Source of the DNA: Sipunculus nudus
Taxonomy: Eukaryota; Annelida; Sipuncula; Golfingiida; Sipunculidae
DNA: 64,000 bases
Assembly: GCA_026874595.1 (NCBI GenBank)
Contig: CM049306.1
Span: 55,611,519 to 55,675,518, forward strand
Direction: 5' to 3'
In this document: positions 13,103-26,400 of the stretch, in pieces
Numbering within the stretch: position 1 is the first letter of the stretch
How the letters are laid out: each line of letters starts with the position of its first letter
Notes under the pieces: model-generated
Database searches by the model: none
Seen by the model: the letters and a program-made list of their open reading frames with translations, nothing else
What the model was told of the DNA's origin: nothing
Position numbers and translations under genes: made by a program

Positions 13103-14351
13103 CATGTCCGTATCTGGTTCGTTTTACATTCTGTGTAATAAGTAAACGCAGCAAACGCAACTATTTTGAAGGAAATGACTAAATCATGTTGGGCCCTGTT
13201 TTTCGTTTTTAATCAATTTGAAAATGTTTAAGCTTACATCAGTATTCTCAGAAAGAATACTGTAGAAAACATGCCTCTTCAAAATGTTCAAAAGATTCAG
13301 TGCACAAGCGTGTTTATACGAATAGTCGTAAACGATATTTTACAGTAATAACCTTCTTTAGCGTCGTTTTCGCCTTTTCGGGAAGAAACATAATGTATAC
13401 AAAATATAGCTATAGCTTGTCGCCCGTGATATACGCAGAAAGGTGACGTAAAACATACTGATATAAGGATATTTGTCCAATATGGTTTAACTATTTTTGG
13501 AATGAGAGAATCAATGTATTTCTGTCACATCTAGCGTGAAAGAAGGTGAGCCGCTATGTATAATCTATAAATCTGTGAAAGTAAAATGCTATTTTCACGA
13601 TGTTTGCAGATTCTTTACTTTATACTTAAATATGTCGATTATACTCCAGCTACTTGATCTGTTATATCTTCTGTTTTCCATTAGTCGGTGTCCATTATGT
13701 TAACGATCTCAGCGTAGTCTTGAATTATAATTTTAATAACGGGAGGTGTTACTTAATTTTATTTAAGAGTATATATATGTACATGTATATATATATTGTT
13801 TATAAATATTGTGTATATATATATAAACAAATTAAAGTCCCCTAAATTAGAGATATTATGTAACAATTTTCATAACACCTGGTGAGATGGTGGAAGACAC
13901 TATCAAGTTACGATCGGGGGGGGGGGGTTAAACTTTGTAATGAATGAAACGTTCCAACTGTTATAACAGTACGGTGACAGACCGGCGATACCCTCGGTGC
14001 CACGCCTGCTGTAGTTGCCGTATATGCCTGAAGAGAGTTATTCTGTATTCGAGGTAGCGGAGCTTAGGCCCCGTGTGTACATAGAAACTGCTCACCAATA
14101 TCCGCGGTCTATCGCAAACAAAACTGAATTCTGTTTAGGAGTGGATATGCGTGCGTGTAGTTATGTGACTTGAAAGGGCGTGTCCCCTCCCCGATTCACA
14201 CCTTGCTCACAAACATATGTGGCTTCGTCTATCCAAACAGAGGTCGCTAAATTCCTTCAATTTTACTTAGAAGTCACTCGTGTGCTGCACTCTGTAAACT
14301 CATGTGTCAAACTCACTTGCTTCTTTACCAAGATGATTACACACTATACAA

Positions 14352-14401
<50 letters not shown>

Positions 14402-17400
14402 TTAATAGAGAGAGAGATAAATACTTTCTGTTGAGTTCTCTTTTTAGGTAGGAGTACAAATTTCTTAATTCATTACATGGAAAAATAGAGGTAAAATTCT
14501 ATCTCAAATATTACGATGTACCTTAATGAAAGCATAAATGATATTTGTTACGAAGATGGGATGGACAATATGTCAGACTACAACATTTGTCTTCCTAGAA
14601 TTAGAATGGTATTCAGGGAGTGCAAACCTCCGCCAATACAATACTTTACTACCGGACCCACCCCTTCATCAGGATTTAGTAGTTGTTGTTTACAAACCAA
14701 CAAACAAACAAGACTTAGGTGAAAACACAACCTCCTTTGCGAAGATTATTATATATCGACTTTTCCCAATGACTAAGTTTTCCAAAAGTTGCTCCGTTTC
14801 CAAATATATTCACCATTGTTACTCCTGTATTCATGAATTCGGTCACGTGACACCGGGACTTGCCAATAAGATTTTATCAGTATGCATGAATGTTAAATTG
14901 GTTACCAGGCGAAAATGTTTTATTTTTAAGTTTTTTTTTTAACTTGGACAGATAATAAATGTATTTCATTTTGGCACGTATCAATTCGTTTGTCAAGACA
15001 AGAAAATATTGATTTTTCATGTTTTTATGTATACTCAGTTCAATCAGCAGGTGTCCATGGACATTTGGGGATTTTTTTCTTTTTTAAACTTTAAATATGA
15101 TCAATTAGTTTTACACTTACTCTGATGAGGCACTAAAAGCCGAATTGGAGATGAAAAAAAAATAGTTTTGACCAAAAGCAACAATTATATATTATAGGTA
15201 TAGTTTAAGTTTCATTGCCTAGCTCCGCCAGGAGGGTATGCGTTCATTTTCGTTTCTTTATGTGTGTGTTTGTTCACCTCATATATCATGAACGGAATCC
15301 CATGAAATTTCAGGACACTTCGGTGATGGGCCAATGAGAAACTTTTAGATTTTGGTGTGGAGGAATTCCAGGAATATTCACAAATGTGCCCTATTGAACT
15401 TGGGATTATGAGCCGAACAAGTGAATGCAAAAAACACTTGTTGCGGAACTTACGCACTAACGAACCCTGAAAAATGAGCTCAGTGTGCGAATGGAAGGCG
15501 GAGTACCCCACATTAAAGACCACTCGCGTGGTGGAGGCCCCCATTCCTGAGAATTCATTTTTCTAGTTTTATATATGTCTGCCAATTTATGAAAATGTTG
15601 CCAAATTTCAGTGGACTCCCCGCTGTGGAACAGACTATACGGTAATTATCATTTCGTTTTTTTTACATCCCGCATGACCTTTGAAATGCATATAACGAGG
15701 GCGCCATCAAATGAAGTCTCATTTACCTATGTATATGAACCTAACACAACGTATGGCATGAGGTCCATTCACCTGCTGCTTCAGAGGTCGCCGTACTTTC
15801 GTTTTAGTACCGGTGTATTTTGCAGCAACTCAAAACTCATTACATGTTTGTATGCCACACCTAGTACCTTACAGTTAATGTTTGAGATACTCGTGAGGTG
15901 TGACCAGTAATCAGTAAACAGCAGAATATATAAGGCGTTAACGCCCACTCAAATCTCAGTTGCTAGTCAAAACTTACAAACTTCCCACTCATAACTTGCA
16001 TAACACAAAGTTTCCCAAATAGTTTTACCGGGACACACAAAGGCATGAGTATATACAGAATTTAATATCTTGTGCGTCAGCCCTGTAAACGTTGATTGAT
16101 CATCATTAGTTACCATAACGTTTTTTCGTTTCCTAATCCATTCCTGCACGTTATAATGCGACAGAGTTAAGGTAACTGAAATTTGAAGAAAACTGAAGAA
16201 AACGTCCAAGGGTCGGACTTTCCGGCTAATAGTTTCCTGTTAGTTTCCGCATACAAAATATTCCACTGAGACATTTTCAACTCAACGTTACCTTATTGGA
16301 ATGCACTGGTCATGCACTCGATATATATATATTTACATAATAATAGTCGAATAAATACATAATAATATGCTTTATATTGATGTATTTGTACATGATTTTT
16401 TATTTTTCTATCTCAAGGGATAAGTGTTTGTCTTGCTGAATCGGATTTGTGCAGTCTCATTTGATATTATATGTCTATGTTTTTTAAGTGTGTATATTTC
16501 TGAATTTTTCTCATATTTCAATAATATATTGATTTTTCTTTGCAGGGGCGTTTGACAATCTTGTTAGTCGCCGCTTGCGCATGCGCCTTAAGTAAGTATT
16601 CTGTTCTATAGCGCTACCATGCCGTGTTATCTTTTGATATTGTCTGTGCAAGGTTTATTCAGGTACCTCTCGGGCGGTCAATAAATCCTATTTATTCAGA
16701 TCTGAACAATGAAAAGAGATTCCCATGCGGGTCTTAGACCCTGCGATTCACTGAGTACAAGCTCCCGTACACTCTATAGTATAGTAACACTATAGTATAA
16801 TCGCTAAACGTGAATGTATTTATGTGTGAAAGAAAATGTTAACCCAGCAAGCAAATGAGTACGGAACAATCCAGGTATTTCAATAGACAAGAGCAGATCC
16901 GAGGCCAACAGGTCACTGCTCGTCCATCCCTGGGAGGATTAAGGTAATTTGGTGAAGACTCAGCCAGTTATAATTGTACTTTAAATTAAGGAGGTGTTTG
17001 GGTATTCGGTACTCTTTCAGAGATCGACTATTCAGGAGACTTTATCCGTCTAGTCTCACAAATATACGGAGATTTATAACAAAGATGTTTTGTCGTGAAA
17101 ATTTAAAGAAAGTGTCACAAATAAAGGGTATAGATCAAAGATTGTACGAGTATAGTTTATGGATGGGCGGGTTGGCCTTAATACGCATATGGTTTAGTTC
17201 AATAACGTCTGGAATATGGTAACATCAAAGAATATTATTTGTCCTTATTAAAAAGCTCATTACAGAAACCCCATGAACCTACTTAACATCATTATTTATA
17301 AAAAAAATACCTTGTTGTTTATTACGTGTTTTGTTAATGACGTCATGTTTTACTGTTGACATCTCCTTACGGTTCCTCTGGGTCACGTGACTTGTATGTT

Positions 17401-20400
17401 TTTTTTCACAGGTAGTGGACAGACGCCGAGGCCAGCAGGAGGCGGGCGGTTTAACGTACCGTGTGAATCCGGCATTTGTTTCGACCAAAATGGTCAGTGT
17501 CTGTAAAATGTTAAATGGAATTTAACATGTTATCATTCAGTCTTGAATACTGACTAACGTACAATACAAAACACATTAAATAACATTTTGTTTACTTGTT
17601 AATAAATAATATTCGGTATTTAGAGACACCGTGGAAAGTTTGCTACTTTGAGCCATGAAAACAGAACTATTAATGTTAAAATAAACCATACGACTGTCAT
17701 TGATCTACTACAATTAGATGGGTCCAAGTTTTTCTTTCTTTCCCAAGAATGAAATTCACTAATATATGGTAAACGTATTTTGTGTTCATACCCGCATTTG
17801 ACGGCTGGGCGAGTCTCCTTGCATATTAAGGGATTTATGATAATTATCCTCGTCAGCATTTGATAGCTGTACTTTTTCAAAACAACTATTTTACATTAAA
17901 TATAGTACCAAGTTTACACTGGAGGCCTTCTTAATTCTAAAAAGTAATCTAAAAATAAGACTATTAACATAAAAATTACATTAAATAACACCAACATATT
18001 TAAAATATGATTTAATATATAAAAACTCCCTCGATACGATGAATAGAAACATGAAACATGCTGCAAGTTATAACGGTGTATCGACTCGTATCGAATTAAC
18101 GGTATACATCGATTCAACCTGAAATATCAATGTATACAGTTGTTGAGATATTTGTTTGTTTATTGCCTGCAGGTGGAACTCCTGGACAGCCCGTTCCTGG
18201 AGTACAAGGTCCTGCAGGACGACAAGGACCCGTTGGTCCTCAGGGAGCACCAGGACCACAAGGTCCTGAAGGGGTGCGTGGTCCTCAGGGACCAGTCGGA
18301 CCTTCAGGACCCGCAGGTCCTTCAGGGATCCCAGGTAAATTAATTAAGTCAAAGATGACATTAATATAAACGCGATAAACACATCAGTATTCAGATTCGC
18401 CATAAAAACTACCTTGATGGCCCCGCTAGCATAATATTGGCAAAGGGATCGCGACAAAACATTCCGCATTAGATCAAGAAATGAACCCATATGCAGTGAA
18501 ATAACGGGCTGCAATTATTCAAATATCACTATTGATCACAAAGCTCAAGTTACATAGTATAGCTTTTCTTCATTACTATCATTTTACAAAATTTGGCTCA
18601 TCATACTTCTTATAAATCCTCAGGAAGTTACCCCTCAATTTTAAGACCAGCCATTCGCCTTTCTAATTGATATGAATCCTAGCTTACTCTGAATTCATAT
18701 AAATGAAACCGTAGCCCTGTACGTCCTGCTAAGAAATGTTCTTATAACGCCCCTGTGACGGTGGTATAAGCTTATTTATCTACAAGCTGATAGTAATCAC
18801 GGTACATTTTAACAAACAGAAACAAAAACCGATAACAGGAGTAGTATGACTGCACAGGTGCGGCAGCTGAGAGGTCACTAGTCGGTGGTGGTGAAAATAT
18901 AGGAAGAATATTTTGTCATTTGCAAAGCTCTGGTTTCTTCTAATTTGCCCCAAGATGGCCATTTTGTCGATCCCCCACTTGTTATATACACGAGGGTACT
19001 AATGAAACGGAAAACCTGTGCAACGTAGGATAAGCGCGTTTTGGCTTATTTTATAAAATATCAAATCAATTTAAATGTTTGAAAGACGTCTTTTATTGGA
19101 ATAGGCTCCCTTTAAATTAAGGAGATATTTACACAGACGGACACTAAAGCCTGACTTCAAATGCATCTCCATTCTATTTATGTGTTAGATTGCTGATTTG
19201 TTAGTGCTATAATAAGTGTACATTGTAATTAAAGAATCTGGTTTATCTTCTTAAATTTCATGAATTCTGTTTAACTAAAATTTAACAGAAGACAAAAATA
19301 GCTTACATTGTAGAATTAATGTAATATGTCCAACTCCTCTAATCAGGACAACTCACTAATCAGAATAAAAAAAAACCCAGTCACATGAGTATCCCAATTA
19401 CAGGAGAATTTCACTGAGTAAGAACTACATATATATTTACCCAATTCTTTTGCAGGTGTACCTGGACGAAGAGGACCAGCAGGACCGAAAGGGCCGAAAG
19501 GCGACCGAGGACCAGCGGGCGGGCAGGGAGCGCCAGGGAACCCCGGGACACCTGGCGCTGACGGAGCGCAGGGACCTACAGGTACACACACACACCAACA
19601 AAAATTCCCTAACACACACGCCAACACACGCCATCACATCCTCGCTCACACCAAATATATTCGAAGGCACTGAGAAATTTAAGGTTCAGTTTGTTACTTT
19701 GCAAGATTAATTATTTATGCATCAGGTGGCAAAGAAATATTTTTCGCCATTCTTTCATTACCTGCATGGGTTCATCACGTTATCATCTTCACGCAAACAG
19801 TTATGAAAGTTTAATTAGGATCCTGGCTTGGGAATCCATGTAGGCTCAGATTACAGCCTCTAGTCACAATATAAAGCTTTGCTGAATAAGCAAGGCTAAG
19901 GATTAATTGAATGTCGGATATTTAAAACCAAATGACCTAGGTAACAAGATATATTCTGATCATGTGAATTACAGCTATGGCCATCTTGTTTTATTTTATT
20001 GGCAAAAAAGTCTGCTGTACACCCATTAAAAAATCACATTTCGTTCCAGCCATTTTTTAAAGACCAAGGTTTTTCGGGATTGGTTGGAGTTTTAAGAGAC
20101 GCTCTGTTGTTTTGACAGGTGCTCAGGGAGAGAAGGGAGATGTAGGTGTCCCGGGTGCAGCCGGCACGGATGGAGTGATGGGAGGCACAGGACCAGCAGG
20201 ACCCGCAGGACTACCGGGAGATGTAGGACCACGGGGATCCCCGGGGTCAAGGGGAGCTCCAGGTATTCACGTTAAAGAAGCATTTACTAGTTGCATAAAA
20301 ATTAGCTTTACCCATCACGTGCGTGTTTTTTCATCTTAATTAGTTCATATCCTCTGGTAAACATCCTAGCAAGTTCCACAGGAAGATTACATTTCCATTA

Positions 20401-23400
20401 AACAGAACTGTATCTTGAGAAGACCTCCATCAAAATTGCAAGAGTTATTAAATGGAAATAGGTGGCTTTCTCGCAGTATGCAATCACATCACGGTCTTTT
20501 CTCCTTTGCTAGCACAAGGCCCCGGGCTCATGTATTACTTTATCAATGTGTAATTAACTTCAATACAATCCATTTATGAGCGATTTTGGTGTATTCAGGT
20601 GACACGGGTGCTACGGGAGAGCCAGGACGTGTAGGACCGTACGGCCCTACTGGTAACCCCGGGGATACAGGACCTGTCGGGGCAACTGGCTTCGATGGTG
20701 CTCCCGGGTCACCAGGACAACGGGGACCGGACGGGTCTAGAGGAGCGCAAGGAGCAGGGGGTCTGGCTGGAGCTAAAGGTAATAAATTTTACATTTTTAT
20801 TGTTAATTATAAAATATAAATATATGCTTTTATATGCATTTATTTTATGCATTTGTTTAAATAAAAAAAGTGTATAAATGTTGTAAACAGCACTGCTTTA
20901 ATATATATCAAGAAAAAAAAATCTAGTCTTAAATTTCCTTTAAGTTTCTTTTATTGTAAAGAAAACTATATATTAAGAGAGGTATTTTTGATTTGTGTAT
21001 TATAAACATAATATATGGCCGGTCTGTGGAATTTCCTCAGTTATATCGGACTGTTGACATATTAAAAGGGTCCACTGTAAGGTCTTGGTGTTAAAATTGA
21101 TTTTTCTTCTCTGGGAATTAATTTTGATATGTTTATCATAAAAAAAAGCTGATGAAGTTATGTTTAATTAGACAAATATATTAGGATTGAAATTTTTATC
21201 AATTTGAAAAAAAAAATCCAATGACCTTAAGACACAACAAGCAGCGCTGCCCAAAATACAGGAGAATAAACAAACACACCCTCTCTGACCAGTGAGGTGT
21301 CAGTTAAGGACAGTACTGTGTAAGCTCTCCTCTCTGTGGTTCAAATGTATATTTAGAGGCTTGTTAATTCTTGGTAACTCATATTGGAACTGACTATTTT
21401 GTCACGATCATTGGATAAAATTCATAAAATCACTTGATGGACGGCTACCATTGCTCTCTTTCTACAGGTCCCGAAGGCGACCGTGGTGTTGATGGAGCTC
21501 CCGGTTTTGATGGCGCCACTGGCGCCACAGGAGTGGCTGGAATAGCTGGTAGCCCTGGCAGAGACGGTGCCACCGGAGCTACTGGTGCTACTGGAGGGCT
21601 TGGGCAAACAGGTCAGAGGCCTCTTAAACATCTTCATGAACTAATTTCGTGGAAAATTGGGTTAATGATAACTAACTCGATGACTAACCGGAATGGATGA
21701 CCTGAATCCGGGGAAGGGCGCAGGATGTAAATTGTACTTGATCAGTCTATATATGTTTGTTAAAGAAACATTTTAAATTATGCTTAATTTTTAAATTACC
21801 TTCATTGGAAAAATGTCATAATAAAATTAATTTGGAGGAGAATATTTTTAGGGGATAGATTTTTTTTTCGAAATTGGCCGAGGTTTCCGGTCTCCGAGTG
21901 TTATCGAGCTGGTTAAACCTTTTCCTGTTACATACGAAATAAATAAAAAAAAGATACTAATTTGTAATAACATATATGTATACGAATCCTTCATGTGTTG
22001 CGTTCTGGGGCACGGTTTAACTAAAATATTCATTTTGCGGATTTCTATAGCTTGTCCTTAATGCAAACGGTTTGTCGCAACTAGGCAAGTGAGAAACGTT
22101 GAGGGTATATTGATATTGGACTAAATATGACCTATACATCAAAGAGTTCACAAGATGAAATAATATAAAATATAGGATGTCCCTCTAGTTGCCGGTACAG
22201 GAGTAGTTGAAGGTTGTATTTATATCTCAACAGGAGCCTCCGGCAGCGTTGGTCTTCCAGGACGAGCAGGAGAAAGCGGGCCAGTCGGGCCAGCTGGTTC
22301 TAGGGGTCCTCAGGGAGCCACGGGGTTCTCGGGAGTCGAGGGAGAGGCAGGAGCTGCTGGGGGCGTGGGACCAAAGGGCCCACGCGGATCAGACGGAGCA
22401 CCAGGGCGTGCCGGGGCCACAGGTGATGTCGGAACCAGAGGCAATCAGGGGGCGACGGGAGCCACGGGACCAAACGGTCAACCCGGTTCACCAGGGGCTA
22501 AGGGGGCCAAGGGTGTCCAGGGAGATACCGGTCCTGCCGGTGTTCAAGGTGCCACCGGTATCGCTGGACCACAGGGAGCACAAGGTGTCACAGGTGTGGT
22601 TGGACCCAATGGTTCGCCGGGAGCTCGCGGTGTCCCTGGTATTAACGGGGCAACAGGGGCAACAGGTCAGCAGGGAACCCCGGGAGCGCAAGGACAACCC
22701 GGAGAAAATGGATCTATTGGTGCCCCCGGAGGTGTCGGGGCTGCTGGAAGTCCAGGTATACTTTTACATCTTCATGAAAACATGTTTATCTATTATAGTT
22801 GTTTTTTTCCAATGAAAAAGTCATAACTTTGATGAATTAAATCAAGATAATAGCCATATTTATAAATACATGGATTGTAATCATCAAGTCACCAAGATAT
22901 CAGTTTTCTTTAGACATTAGGTTTTATAAAAACAGTTCCCATAGAAAATGGGTAATGACATTAAACGGAACCTTGTAAATCAGCACCGATACAACGAGGT
23001 TTCGAACATACGAAAAGTCAAATTTCTTCAAATGCACAATATTTCGCATCCATAGATATCATTTCCTCTCTGTTAAAGTCCATTTACATAATGAAAACTT
23101 TTGCTTTGGTCTGTGTTGTACAAGAAAACCTATGAGTGGTTTAACTTTTCCTCGGATGATGTTTATGCAGGTCAGCAAGGAGCGCAAGGCCAAGCTGGCA
23201 GTAAAGGTCAAACTGGTGTCCAAGGAGTCCCCGGTGTCGTGGGAGTAACCGGTCCTACTGGGCCTCAGGGCGCCACGGGTAAGAAAGATTTACAACCTAA
23301 ATAAACATATATCATCTTGACCAAATTGATGATAAAGATGGTAAGATATTTGTTCAATAACCGATTAAATCAATTTCTTCATATATAGTAACTACGTAGA

Positions 23401-26400
23401 TGTTAATATTTAATTATATTTAGAAGCTCTAACACTTTTGGTTTATAGGATACACGGGTCCTAGGGGAAATCGCGGAGCCATCGGAATCACAGGTGCGAC
23501 GGGACCAACTGGTCCGAGAGGAGCCCCAGGAGGCATCGGACAACAAGGACAGCAAGGCCCGCCAGGAAGCAGAGGGTTCACAGGTCAGATGGGCCCCATT
23601 GGCGCAACAGGAGCAGCAGGACGGGTTGGCGAGAAGGGGAGCACCGGAGCTGAAGGCCGATATGGCCCTCAAGGGCCCAGAGGACTGCGGGGAGAGGCGG
23701 GGGCTACAGGGTTGCCTGGTCAGCAAGGCATGATGGGTGTCCATGGCGTCATGGGAAACACTGGATCAACCGGTCCGGATGGTATCCAGGGTGTCCAGGG
23801 TCTGTCTGGTCTTCCTGGAAGAAGAGGAGACCGTGGTGACACTGGTGACCCAGGTTTACAGGGAGGTACCGGCCCGACGGGACCAGCGGGAGGCCCAGGC
23901 GCTACTGGACAAGAAGGACCGCAGGGGGCCCAGGGATCCACAGGAGCAACCGGGTTACAAGGATCTCCAGGTTTACGAGGGAGCAGGGGACAAGATGGAC
24001 CTGTGGGGTCAGTTGGGTTTACTGGTGCTGCAGGTGAGAAAGGAGCAGATGGCGCCACCGGGGCGACTGGGTCTACAGGATTCCAAGGCAACATGGGCGC
24101 GACCGGTGAGATCGGTCCTCGGGGATCAGCAGGCTTCACCGGAGCAACTGGAGCAACTGGTATACAGGGTGTACAGGGAGCTACCGGCGCCACAGGGGAG
24201 TCTGGGCTTATTGGTGGCAGAGGAGCAGGAGGTGTGGCTGGCGCGCAAGGTTTGCCGGGTGTCCCAGGTCGGGTTGGGCCAGTAGGTGCTACTGGAAGCC
24301 AAGGAGATGCTGGAGCGACAGGGTTCACTGGGTTAGTTGGCGCTACAGGTTCCGCGGGAGAAATCGGGTTCACCGGGGCAACTGGCATACAAGGATCTGT
24401 GGGAGTTAGCGGTCCTCAGGGAGTAGCTGGTGCAACCGGACCCCAGGGTCCAGTAGGACCTGCTGGACCGCAAGGAGAAAGAGGATTTTCTGGTCCTCAA
24501 GGAATTGCTGGTCCAAAAGGGTTCACTGGAGATCGTGGACTGTTGGGGCCTCAAGGACCGAACGGTTTAGCGGGGCCTGTAGGGCCTGTAGGATTCACTG
24601 GAGCGACGGGTGCAGAGGGCAGAGTTGGAGATTTTGGATTCACAGGCCACACTGGTGCTCAGGTAAATGATTAGAGTTGAAAGTACGGATGTGTATACAC
24701 AGTTATCTTTTAAAACTGAAAATTACACATTTTATCTTGTTTATTTTTTGCACCTTTATCTTCACATCACATGGTCATGCGACATAAAGGAAGCAAATAA
24801 ACAACTTCACTGATAAATCTTACTGTATAATTTGAAGTTCGAAATATTTGTGTAATGTATAACAGTCCTTTGTTCTGAAAAAAGGGACCAGTTGGAAGAG
24901 ACGGCGTTGCGGGAGAACGCGGAGCAACTGGTTTCACAGGACCACAGGGGCCAGCAGGACCAGCAGGAGCCGTAGGAATACCAGGGCTGGTCGGTGCCAC
25001 TGGTCCAACAGGTCCTCAGGGTGATGTCGGGATTAAGGGACTGGCAGGTATCCAGGGGGCCACAGGAGCAACTGGCGAGCAGGGACTTCAGGGAGCCACC
25101 GGAGATACCGGAGTGGTCGGCGCTGCTGGTGCACAAGGTGAGATCTACGGACCAAATGTATTTTTTCCGAGATAACAATTACACATATTTGATTTTTTAT
25201 GCTGGTTTGTGTATGCACAGGATATGGCAAGCGTTGGGTGTATCACAAAATGCTTCATTTGATTTGTTCACTAAAGCAAGACATAGTTGAAAACAATGTT
25301 GATATAATGACATGAATATGCATCTCAGTCAACGAATACGCAATCTTAAATGGTAACTGCTTCAAATTTTTACCACGTTTAAGATTAAAGAAATCTACAG
25401 CAATGGTCGATATTGATGATACAGGTGGAGGTATGCTCTTTCTTAGGTTTTTATTATTGGCACTATCTGTTTTTCTTTGAGGTGTTGCCGGAATAATGGG
25501 ACCGATTGGCCAGCCCGGAGCCAATGGAGCTATAGGTGCTACTGGTTTCACTGGAGTACAGGGTCCAAAGGGTGGCGTTGGTTTCACTGGAGCACAGGGT
25601 GATGCCGGTAACCCAGGAGACCAGGGTGAAGAGGGTCTTCGTGGCCGAGCAGGAGGCCAGGGCGCCCCAGGAGTCGTCGGAGCCACTGGCGCCACCGGAG
25701 CCCCCGGACAGAAAGGTGTGCGTGGTGTCCAGGGGACCGGAGGTGTCCTGGGCTTTACAGGCGCCACCGGACGTCCGGGATTCACTGGTTTTACTGGGGA
25801 CTCTGGTGCGACGGGTGCCGAGGGGCCACGAGGAGTTATCGGTGACAACGGAGTTCAAGGACCGAAGGGCCTGGAGGGTGCCGGGGGTGTCAGGGGAAGA
25901 GTCGGCGCCACAGGTATGCACATAAAGCATAATACACAATTTAGGTGCTCAAAGTAACTGGAATACAATAGCTTTGTCCTTATATTTAGGGAGATACACT
26001 AGTAAAACGCATTCATTAAGGCCTGCATACAAGCTTCATTCACAAAAATTTATGAAAGGAAAATTATATTTTTAGCAATACTAAATTATTTCATGCATTT
26101 TTTATTGTATTTCATTGCAATATTATTAGTATAGTTTATATTATAAGGCCTGTGATCTAAAAGAAATAAAAAAACAAGAGAAGCACTACATATTCCAAGA
26201 CAGAATTAAGTAAATGTGGTGTTCTTTTAGGTCTTATTGGAGCTGAGGGAACCCAGGGTTTTACCGGTATCACTGGTTACACGGGTGCTACTGGGGATCG
26301 AGGAAACATTGGTGTTCAAGGGAGCAAGGGTCAACCTGGTATTAAAGGTCGTAAGGGCTTGCCTGGATTTAACGGGTTACCCGGTCAAGCTGGGGTCAAA

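Larger units (their letters stand above)
11224..16545 (+). other. Gene A intron 1 (5.3 kb)
   Basis: Long first intron, similar in size to intron 1 of gene B. It contains one end of a CAGGGGCGG-type element at 11911, a (TG)n tract at 13070-13098, a (TA)n tract at 14356-14396 and a dispersed repeat at 15219-15560. Open frames inside show no domain. Confidence 0.75.

Noticed and set aside
22207-22815. 202-codon Gln/Arg/Val-rich open frame on the + strand
   Set aside because: Frame-shifted shadow of gene A exon 9; the Gly-X-Y frame is the real one.
23720-24388. Long Pro/Val/Ala-rich open frame on the - strand
   Set aside because: Antisense shadow of the Gly-X-Y repeat (glycine codons read as proline on the other strand).
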